Source of the DNA: Zopfochytrium polystomum
Lineage: Eukaryota > Chytridiomycota > Chytridiomycetes > Chytridiales > Chytridiaceae
DNA: 64,000 bases
Direction: 5' to 3'
Assembly: GCA_025765615.1 (NCBI GenBank)
Contig: JAIVFJ010000047.1
Span: 295,592 to 359,591 of the forward strand
Shown here: piece after piece, positions 51,654 to 61,018 of the stretch
Numbering within the stretch: position 1 is the stretch's first letter
Layout: every line of letters starts with the position of its first letter
Notes under the pieces: model-generated
What the model was told of the DNA's origin: nothing
Databases searched by the model: none
The model's input: the letters and a program-made list of their open reading frames with translations, nothing else
Made by a program: the position numbers and the translations under genes

Positions 51654-54034
51654 ATGCGATCTCGCCTCCCGTCCGCCGTCGGCGCCCTCACACGGCAGCC
51701 GGCCGCCGCCGCCGCCGTCCGCTCGCGCACCCTCAACCTCACCGTCGTGCACTCCTCCTTCTCCTCCTCACCTCGCTCGCACCACGCCCACCCGCTGTCA
51801 AAGAACCCCCTGCTGCGGGACCGTGCCTACGTCAACGGAAAATGGGTCACAGCCGCCGCTGGCCCTGCCGCCGCCTTTGACGTCGCCGACCCGGCGACTG
51901 GGGACGTGCTCGCCACCGTGCCCGACTGCGACGCCGCAGACACCCGCGCCGCAATCCAGCACGCCTCGGACGCCTTTGCAAAGTGGAAGAAGACGACCGC
52001 GAGGGTGAGCAGAGGAATGCATCGGCGGGCGTCCACCACTCACCACGGGCGGTTCTCTTGGATGCTGATGAATCAACCCACCGACAGGAACGCTCCGTGG
52101 TCCTTCGCCGATGGCACGACCTCGTCATGGCGAACAAGACGCATCTCGCGCAGATCGTCACGGGCGAGTCCGGCAAGCCCATCGGTGAGGCCGAGGGCGA
52201 AATCGCGTACTCGGCTGGATACATGCTCTGGTTCTCGGAGGAGGGACCTCGCGCGGTTAGTACGCAATGAGTTCTTTCGCGTTTCTTATAGGCCCGCACG
52301 CACATCGTCTCAAGGGCATCGATCCCATCTTCTCTTTGCTCCACACAGTACGGCGATATCATTCCAACACCGGCGCAAAACAAACGGCTGCTCGTGATGA
52401 AGCAGCCCGTCGGCGTTTGCGGCATAATCACCGTAAGCGGGTGTAGTTCATCCCACCCGCCAGCGCGATAATCCATCCCTCCTCACCAAATGATCCCTAA
52501 AACGATCCCATCCCTTCCAGCCATGGAACTTCCCCCTTGCCATGCTCGCGCGCAAAGTCGCGCCAGCCCTCGCCGCCGGCTGCACGACAGTCGTCAAGCC
52601 GCCCGACCTGACCCCGCTTACGGCGCTCGCGTTCGCCGCGCTCGGCGAAGAGGCCGGCGTCCCCGCCGGCGTCTACAACGTCGTGACGACCAAGAAGGCC
52701 GTCGAGGTCGGCGCCGAGCTCACGTCGAACCCGGTCGTGCGGAAGATTAGCTTTACGGGATCGGTGCGTTGGAGGAAACGTCGCGGATTTGAGCGGTTCA
52801 GACAGCTCGGGATCTCACCGTTTTTTTCTCGACCAATCAGACGAACGTCGGCAAGCAGCTGATGAAGCAGAGTTCGCAGACGATGCAGCGCATGTCGCTC
52901 GAGCTTGGCGGGAACGCGCCGTTCATTGTTTTCGGTACGTCGTCCGACCGGAGCTGCCTTTGCATCTTCAGACAGCTCTGAAAGCAGTATTTTGTCATTT
53001 ACCCGTTTCCAATACCCTTTGAAATACCCAAATCGCTGATCCTCGCCTTCAAACGCAATCAATACAGACGACGCCGACCTCGACGCTGCCGTCGAGGGTC
53101 TCATTAACTCCAAGTTCCGCAACACGGGCCAGACTTGCGTGTGTGCTAATCGTATGTTCTTTTTTTCTGCCCTTTTGCTTTTGGGATCGCCACTTAAAAC
53201 GTACACCCCATTGTGTTCCTTCATTTCCTCCCCAAAAAAGGCGTATTCGTGCAAAAGGGTATCTACGATGCCTTTGCGGCTCGACTCGCCGACCGCGTGC
53301 GGGCGCTCAAGGTCGGGCACGGCTACGACCCCGACGTGCGCCAGGGCCCGTTGATTGACGTCAAGGCCTTGGAAAAGGTGAAGCGCCACGTCGACGATGC
53401 CGTCGGAAGCGGCGCGGCGGTGTCGGTGGGTGGCAAGCCGCACGCACTCGGACGGAGCTTCTTTGAACCGACAGTTTTGGTGAGGGGCGGCTTTGTTTTT
53501 TTGCTGTTGTCGTTTACCATACCCTCTGACAATGGTACCTGCCCGACCCCACACTCTATCCCTTCTCTCCCTCACAACCACATTGCGCGGAAACGCTCCC
53601 CAGGTCAACTGCACCCCGTCCATGCTCCTCGCGCGCGAAGAGACCTTCGGTCCCGTCGCCGGACTAATCCCGTTCGAGACCGAGTCGGCCGTCGTCGCGA
53701 TGGCCAACGACACCCCGTTCGGGCTCGCCGGCTACTTTTTCAGTCGCGACCTCGGCCGCATCTTCCGCGTCGCGGAGGCGCTCGAGGTCGGCATGGTCGG
53801 CGTCAACGAGGGGCTCATTTCTACAGAGGTCGCGCCGTTTGGCGGCGTCAAGGAGTCTGGGATGGGTCGCGAGGGTGAGTCAGAGTCCTGCCTTTTTTTG
53901 AGTTTTGCTTTCTTTCGAATCGCGGGGCGTAGATGGCCGGCGATTGTCACCACGAATACTGACAAATTTCAGGTTCGAAGTATGGCTTGCAAGAGTACAT
54001 GGAAACAAAGTACTTATGCTTGGGAGGTATTTAA
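51654..54034 (+). CDS. succinate-semialdehyde dehydrogenase, mitochondrial
   Basis: NAD(P)-dependent aldehyde dehydrogenase oxidising succinate semialdehyde to succinate in the GABA shunt. Nine exons keep one frame: 51654-52004, 52088-52255, 52349-52432, 52521-52763, 52841-52934, 53068-53151, 53241-53479, 53604-53874 and 53973-54034, about 531 aa. An Arg/Ala/Ser-rich presequence of ~50 residues suits mitochondrial import. ALDH motifs: [61 protein letters not shown] (general-base Glu) and [12 protein letters not shown] (catalytic Cys). Further motifs are [13 protein letters not shown] and [21 protein letters not shown]. The C-terminus KYLCLGGI is the SSADH/GabD hallmark. It lies directly after ARG8 on the same strand; both act in mitochondrial glutamate-linked metabolism. 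Confidence 0.96.
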
Positions 54035-54426
54035 ACAACAAGAAGTAAATGGCAAGGATCGAGGAAAACAGGTCTGTCGGATGCCGATGGCAAGGAAAGG
54101 CAACTGGAGGATTTGGGTTTTCATCTCAATTAAGTGGGCAACAGAATGCAGTATCAACTCTGTCAAATTTACATCCAGACTCCTCACCTAGCAACAGTTC
54201 GACCACAAAAACCATGAACCTTTGCTTTTTCACAAAAGACGATGCCATTGTTGGGCGGGTGAATTTCGACAACTCTTTGTTGTGGTGACCAGCCAAAGAC
54301 AATTCCGCCACCCCAGCCATGATCAAAGTATGGGCGGCCATCCAACGAGCACGCCCCGCAACGGAAAATACATGTTTTCTGGGTATAAAACATGCACAAC
54401 ATCTACCTGTGAGTTCCAGCGACGCA
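54035..54426. other. 3' flank of the SSADH gene
   Basis: About 390 bp of moderately AT-rich sequence with only short open frames. No gene or RNA recognised. Confidence 0.5.
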
Positions 54427-54810
54427 TGTTCTGCAAACTCCCGGCGGAATCGAGGCTCTTTTGGGGAGCGGCCGCGGAGTTGAGCTGGCCAGACCTATTG
54501 GCAGTATGGGAAACCCGCGACGCGTGTGTCACGGCGCGAAGATTTGTGTTATATCTCGAATTTGTCTTCCCGATTTACAGGGACGGAGTAAATGGCGGAC
54601 GAAAGTTCACGCCACGAGTACTGACGGAGTCCGCACGTGCAACGCTACGTAGTGAGGACGCACAGTGTTGGGCTTGCTCTCCGGTGTCGTGCTGAGCTTC
54701 TAAGTGAGTGTGCACGGCACTGGGCTAAAGAGCAAGGAGCCGCGTACTCGCTACCCCCCTACATTTTTCGTTTCATATTCTTTTTTTCGTTTGGATCTGG
54801 TGTGGGCCTC
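54427..54810 (-). mobile_element. dispersed repeat, copy B (inverted)
   Basis: Reverse-complement match to 47625-48030 over about 385 bp, with scattered substitutions. The short frame RTHSVGLALRCRAELLSEC is conserved on the plus strand here. Shared sequence fades at about 54427 and about 54810. The copy lies between the SSADH 3' end and a long palindrome. Confidence 0.8.
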
Positions 54811-54883
54811 CCTCTGCTATCAATATTCACTATAGTATAATATGGGAAGGCTCTGCCTTACCACCTCGCCGCAAGACATGGGT

Positions 54884-54924
54884 AATCCAGCTCCCCCCCC
54901 AAAGGTTTGGGGGGGAGCTGGATT
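54884..54924. repeat. near-perfect palindrome (hairpin)
   Basis: Left arm AATCCAGCTCCCCCCCCAAA and right arm TTTGGGGGGGAGCTGGATT surround a 2-base loop. Only one unpaired C breaks the symmetry. It could extrude as a cruciform, mark an element end, or be a transcription-terminator-like fold. Function is unknown. Confidence 0.9.
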
Positions 54925-56078
54925 AAACTTTACTGTTGCAAGTTCCTATCACAATTTCAAAAGAACATCATCACCCAACATGGAATGGCTGCCCAAACTT
55001 TGGTTGGCCCTATGCGAGTCTCTTTCAAGGAGCAAGCCTGTCCCGTCCAGGCGGTTCACGCTGCTGTGCCTACCCTGCCTCGCGCAGAAGGAGGGGAACC
55101 GCCAGATCAGCTGATGACACAGAGCGGATAGCCCTACAGAGCCCACACAGAGCCACTGCAGCCTCACGTCGGACGGAAGTACAGCCAGATGCACGTCGTG
55201 TTCATGCCGCACCGCTCCCGAAGGGTCCTGCCGGAGTCCTGCGCCTGCCACCACCACCACCACTACCACCACAAGGACAATTCACGCCCGCCTCATGCTA
55301 CCCGTCGTACCCGCCACGACCCTTCACTCGGATGGTGTCAACGCCGTCTGGGAAAACGTCCACACCGGCATCGTCGTGTGTGGACGTTTTCCCAATTGCT
55401 GCCGCCGCTGTGAAGCCAATTTGCAGCATCGTCGAGTGCGGCCACCTGTGCACCCGGCTTTCAGAAACACATCCAGGCGACTGCGTCACAGGAACCTGGC
55501 AGTGGTGAACAATTGTTTGGGACGAGTGGGGGCGCCGACACCCTGCGCCACTGCCACCACTGGTACTGGTGCTGGAGGGGGCCTGTAATTCCGTAGCGCA
55601 GGGGGTGGGTTTGCTGAGGTGATACCTGGACATAGTCTATTACAGTTCACCGTTGGCAAGGAGCGCGTCAAAAGGTGTCTGGAGCACAAGAAAGTGCGGT
55701 CGGAGGCTGTTAACTTGGTGGCACCGACCCAACCTCTCATATTGAGCACATCGTGCACAGCTCATGGTGTGGGACGTGATGAGGATGGCTCAATGAGCAG
55801 CGATTCTGGACTTCGGTACTTGCGACGCCGCCGGAGTTGGCAGCCGGTGAACGCTGCCATGGTTTACTCTCAGAAAACACGTATCTCGTTTGAATATGCG
55901 CGACGTCCACTGCGGTTTGGGTTGCGGGGTTGTCATAGGAACGACGATTCGCAAAGTCGGCCTGCCGAACGACGGGATCGACTGGCTCTTGGGGAGTCCC
56001 GTCTTGTGTCTTCGCGGTCGGAGTCTGGATGCTTAATTATTAATCAACAGTCTCGCGATAGCCGAAGCCGAGCATTAT
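54925..56078. other. intergenic region, no clear gene
   Basis: About 1.15 kb. Open frames occur on both strands (for example plus 55619-56188), but none has domain features and all overlap other frames equally well. It contains the perfect hairpin at 55350-55393. Confidence 0.45.
55350..55393. repeat. perfect 16-bp inverted repeat with 12-bp loop
   Basis: Left arm GGGAAAACGTCCACAC (55350-55365) and right arm GTGTGGACGTTTTCCC (55378-55393) are exact reverse complements. The loop is CGGCATCGTCGT. No T-run follows in either direction, so it is not a standard bacterial-type terminator. It could be a regulatory-protein site or an element terminus. Confidence 0.93.
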
Positions 56079-57439
56079 TCAAAGATGCCCATCGTCTCCT
56101 CCAACAACAGAAGCCTCAACCAGCCGTTTCTCAATCAACGCCTCGTGCGCGTCCACCTCCACTGCTGCCGCCAAGCTTGGTTCGCTGACGGCAAACTCGA
56201 CCCTGCTGTCACCGCCGTCTTCCCCGGGCAACACGTCTACCCGCACCTCCACGTCGTCATCGCCACCACTACCACCGCGCGACACCAACTCCACCGCAGC
56301 GAGCTCCACCCAGACGTCTGCCCCCGCATCAGAGGTCGTCGCCGCGCCCAGCACCGCCCGCGCTGTTACACCGCTGCCACCAAGCTCCAACGCGGGGACC
56401 GCTAACCTCGCGGTTCCGGTACACGGCAGCGGCGCCCCGCGCCGCACCACCACCACCGCTTCAGGCCTCTCTCCCGCCGCCGGCTGCTGTGCCCCCTCCC
56501 CGACCTCAATCCGCACCGCGAGCGCAAACCGAGCAAACGGAGCCGGCCCCTGCAGCGCAACCACGCGCGGCGTCCGCATGCGCGCAACCATGGTCGACCG
56601 CCGCAGCCCTAGCGCCGCCAGCGACCTCGGCGTCTCTGCCGTAAACACGGCCCCCTCCGTCGCGGCGGCTGCCGCCGCCCACGCTCCGGTGTCGCCGCCT
56701 GGAAGGAGGTGAACGGACAGGCGAGCGCCGTCGGACGGGAGGAGGGCGAGCGCCGTGGCAAGATCAGCAGCGGCGGGGTCGCCGCCGGGGGGGAGGTGGA
56801 TCGTGTGTGGCGGGTCTGGGGTGAACTCGGGTACGCCCTCGTCCATTACCAGGAGGGTTGCGTGGGCGGTGTTGAAGATTGGGTCGATGATGAGGATTTT
56901 GGTGGGCTGGTCCGTGGCGTCACGGTAAGGGAGAAGCTGGTGGAGCCGCTTCACGGTGACATCGGAAACGGGACCGATGCGGGTGCCTTCGGATTTTATT
57001 GAATTTTGGAGGGAGGACGAGGAGGCCGGGACAGTCAGCCAGTGTTCCTTCAGTTGGTTAGTGTTGGCCTGCCAGTACCACGAGCATCGAAAAGGCGATC
57101 GGGGATCGCCACCGAGTACGATGCGGCGATGGTGAGCAAGGTTGCCGACGAGAGCGAAAAGAAGGGAGCCGATGCGATCGCCGTAGACGCGGCAAGAAGA
57201 AGGGTGTCCGCCGATGGATCGTCGTCCGCGACTCGCTCTGGCAGTGTTGAGGGCAGCTTCAAGGGCACAGAGAAAGCGTCGAGGCTGGCGTCGGCCGGCG
57301 GGCTGTCGTCAAGGTGGTGCTGGTTGTCGCCCTCGCCAGAACGGCCGGCCGCAACGACGGTCAGGTGGAAGAGAGCGTCAAGAGACGCAGCCAGGTAAGC
57401 ACCGAGCGGCGCCATGCCAGAGGCGGTTGTGGTTGTCAT
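56079..57439 (-). CDS. hypothetical protein (two exons)
   Basis: Exons 57079-57439 and 56079-56986 join in phase (DRLFDARG|TRIGPVSDV) through an intron with donor GTACTG and a CACTAAC branch site, giving about 422 aa. The N-terminal part is Ala/Ser/Leu-rich (GAYLAASLDALFHLTVV, LLLAASTAIASAPFFSLS). The middle has VKRLHQLLPYRDATDQ and KILIIDPIFNTAHATLLVMD. The rest is Ala/Val/Gly-rich with acidic loops. No family was recognised. High GC, a clean frame and good splice sites support a real gene. It is divergent from the metallopeptidase gene across a CT-rich spacer. Confidence 0.65.
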
Positions 57440-57591
57440 ATATGGGTGGGCTGGGGGGGGTAACTTTTCCGTCACGCGGCCGTCTTTTCTTGTCGTCTGT
57501 CTCTCTCTTTGTCTCCCTCTCTCGCTCTCTCTCGCTCTCTCTGCGAAACACTTTTGGAGTGCAATCAACCAAACCATTGTCTTTCGTCATT

Positions 57592-57649
<58 letters not shown>

Positions 57650-57945
57650 CCGCCAAGTCTGTGTCTGTGTGTCTGTCTTTCTGAAGCGCTCTCTCCCTGT
57701 GTCGCGCGCCAAGTCCACCCGAACTTCAACTCATGAACCGAGCCCAGAGCAAAAGAACAGAGCGACACGGGATTCGATTCGAGACAACAAAGAAGCAATA
57801 CGACGAAAGAGAGGGAGAGAGAGAGAGTGAGAGAGAGAGAGAGAGACCCGATAGACAGAGAGAGAGTGTCTGTGTGCGTGTGTGTGTGTGAAAACAGAAC
57901 ACAATCAAACCCTCCCTCACCCACCCTCGTCCCTCAATCAAGCAG
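57440..57945. promoter_or_regulatory. bidirectional spacer with (CT)n and (GA)n tracts
   Basis: About 500 bp between divergent genes. CT-rich sequence at 57494-57542, a pure (CT)n tract at about 57594-57646, (GA)n at about 57808-57845 and (GT)n near 57873-57890. It must contain both promoters; no other element was recognised. Confidence 0.6.
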
Positions 57946-60286
57946 ATGCCGCCGCCGCCTAGGCTCGCTCCCACCACCCCCGCCGCCGCCCTCCTCCTCC
58001 TCCTCCTCCTCCTACCCCAAATCCTCCTCGTCTTGACTGCCTCAACCACTGCCTCCTTCGCTACAGCCGCCAGCGACGCCGTGAGAGCCCTTTCCTTCGT
58101 TTCCTCCACACCCCACTTCCCACTTGCCCACAACCCATCTGTCCCACCACAGACACACGCAGACGCACTCACCGGCTCAGACACTCGTATGCCGCGAGAC
58201 CGGCGACGGGCGTTCCTTGATTGACGACTCTACTCACTTGACTACCTTCTCACCTTCTCCTTTCCTTCTCCTTGCTTGTACGCTTTGATCCATCAACAGC
58301 TCCAAAATGCTGCCGATTCCCTCATCACAAACGCACTTGCCCGCTCGGTTGCTGCATTCGAGCAGCTCACGAACGAACACGAAAGCTGCCCTGACCCTGA
58401 GAATGGCGGATTATGTGGCAATGTGGCGGAGTACAAGCGACGACGGAAGATTGCTAATGCTGCGGCCGATGGAGGTCTGGTGTTTCCCTCGCCCGTTGCA
58501 CTTTTCACTCGCAGCTTATCGTTTTTGCTGCCGCACAAAACAGCCAATAACATGCTCACGGAAATGGGCAAAGTGATGTCCCAGACAGACGAAGAGGTTC
58601 GCAACGATCCTCGCTTCAACAAGGCCTTTGGCAAAGACGCTTCCTCAGAAACCATCCAAAAGATCCGTCAAAACGTCGCGACGATGGCCTCCAAAGACGC
58701 AACGGTCACGACAACCCACCGTGGACTGGCTGGTCAGGATCCAAGTGGCAACTCGCTCTCAGGCGGAGGGTATAACATCGCGGGAACAAACAAAGTCGGT
58801 TTTGGCGAGGACTTCTACAAGGAGGGGACTTCCGATGGAAAGCGAGCAGGCTTCTACCTGCACGAGGCCTCCCATGCACTTGTCGGCACCCAAGACAAGG
58901 GAGCCGCCGGCACCATTTGTGAGTAAAAAATGTCAAACCGTTATTTGCAATCTCTTATGTTTCCTCACAATTCACCCAATAGACGTCGGTCAAGGGGACA
59001 AACCCAATACTCGTGAGCATACTCGCTATTTTCTGTTCATCTCGTCGCTTCTCCCCTCGGCTTCTCTCGTTTGCAAGGTGTCAGCCTCCTTGAACTCAGA
59101 GCTCTCCTCATTTTCGTTCCTCCCACCCCCCAGCTCACGATTCATACTTGAAGCACGTTGAGAACTCAAACCCTGACCTCGCAAACATCGCGGACTCGTA
59201 TCGCTACTTTGGGCATCTCTGCACGGGAACTCCCCTCAATCGCCGTGACGCCAACGGCCTCCTCTACCGCCGTGCTGGACAAGCCTGTAAGCTAAGAGTT
59301 AAAGACATGAACAAGCAAGTTGCCAAGGTCTCGGCAATGAATCCCGACGGCACATTGAACGTGAAGGTACTGCCTCTGCTGCCAGCAGCCTGACCCACAA
59401 AGGCTTTGAGCATCAATTGCAACGGCCAAGCCTTTGCCTTTTTTCCAAGCGCGCACTAACATGACCTCGTGCGTTCTTGAAATTCCAGGCAACCCTCGCG
59501 AACGCGAAGAAGACCAAACAGAGCCTGGAAGCGACCAACAAGCAGCGAATCAGCGGCGGCAAAGCGGCTCTCGACTTTTTCCGCGAAGCAGCCAAAGGCC
59601 GCCAAGTGGACCGCCGTCAAGGACCCCGTGACGGGCGAGACGACCTACAAGAAAAGCGGCGCCGCCATCGGCTGAAAACTGGTTCCAAATCCAAAGGTAC
59701 ACGAGAGGCCCCAAAGTCGGCAGATGGCTCAAAAATCGGCGGCAAGAAGTCGCCCAATGCTGCTGGTGCGGCGTCCAGGGAGGTCTCGAGAGACAAAACT
59801 GGAGCAAGCACTGGGAAAGCGGCGAAGATAGCCAATGGGGCAATCTCAAAGTGGAAGCTCCCGACTGTGGGGAAGTCAACGGTGTGTGTTTCTGTTTCTT
59901 TTTCGGCGCACTGCTAAAGCGAGTGTTCTCACTTTCATGAGCAGTCGCACCCAAAGAAGGCACCTGCCAAGAGCAGCAAACAAAAGCCGCCATCAAACCC
60001 AAAAACCACTAAAAAGGCAACCAGGCCAAAGAAGCAACCGGCGAAGAAAGCTCCTCCAAAGAGGAGCGCCCCAGCAGAAAAGAAGCAAACGAACAAGGCA
60101 GCAAATGGAAAAGCCATGATGAAAGCTTCGGGCTCAAGGAAGCAGCCCCCAAAAAAGATTTCAGCGAGGAAAGGCGCTCCAGCAACTGCAGCCAAGAGCG
60201 CTCCTTTGTCGAGGAAGCAGAATGGCAAAAGAAGTGATTGCCGCGAGGAAGGCTGTGCTTTCTTTGACGTCTTCATCCTTAACTGA
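57946..60286 (+). CDS. secreted M35/lysine-specific-type metallopeptidase with lysine-rich tail
   Basis: Six exons stay in phase: 57946-58080, 58300-58918, 58983-59012, 59134-59366, 59489-59881 and 59945-60286, about 583 aa. Exon 1 is a signal peptide (poly-Leu core then ASTTASFATA). The peptidase region has the zinc motif in GFYLHEASHALVGTQDKG (HExxH, with GTxD following) and downstream HDSYLKHVENSNPDLANIAD plus SYRYFGHLC, which fit deuterolysin/Lys-specific metallo-endopeptidases. Such enzymes are secreted zinc proteases acting on host or substrate protein. The last ~230 residues are basic, becoming histone-H1-like (SHPKKAPAKSSKQKPPSNPK, KKQPAKKAPPKR). If intron 4 is retained the protein stops at 59393 without this tail. 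In exon 5 another frame reads well (KWTAVKDPVTGETTYKK), so an indel near 59597 is possible. Confidence 0.85.
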
Positions 60287-61018
60287 TCTAGACAAACCAA
60301 CATTTTTATACCCAATTGAGTTCCCAGGACGAAGTTGTTTTTTGCCGCGAACCTTTGTCTTTTCGGTTTTCTTTTGCCAAGACGGCGATTCCGAAAAGAA
60401 AATGTTGAAAATGTTGCCAGTGTATCGCAAAGAGATTGCACGAATGGTATTGGACCCGTTTTGCTGATTTTCGAAAGCACTTCGTAACTTAAAAATACGA
60501 CGTGAAATTGGGGAGCGCCTGCACGCCGACTCGAAAAACTTCAAACATGCGCACCAGGCGGTTGTGAGGGGAAAAGATCGTTCCGCGGAAGCATCGTTTT
60601 GGATTGATTTCACTGCTTCCGGTTCCTTCCGCCAGTCAAAAGTGCGCAGCGATCGTGTCTTTTTGCGACTTTGAAAGCAGGTTGGATTTTGGACCTCGGC
60701 CCAAGGCTTGGCCTCGTGCAAGACTTGCAGCCCAATGGGGCTCTACTCACAAATGTGGCCTGCAAAGCGCAGGTATCAACCCCCAACATAGCGCAGTGCA
60801 GCAGCTGGTTGGTCGTTGGCATACGAAAAAAAATGGATCTTATACCTGCTTGCGGTCTGGGATTTGGGAGTGTGGGCGATTGAGCTTAGGGCAGTGGAGC
60901 GACGAAAACAACATATCGCCCGACGACTCAGCTCCGAGAGGAGCTGGTGTCGAAAGAGGGGTTGGATGCCGTTCGTGAATGAGTTAGACGTGAAACTTGC
61001 GGCGCCGTTGATGCCACT
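60287..61018. other. convergent intergenic region
   Basis: About 730 bp between the convergent metallopeptidase and EF-3 genes. Short open frames without features; no RNA gene was recognised. Presumably both 3' UTRs. Confidence 0.5.
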
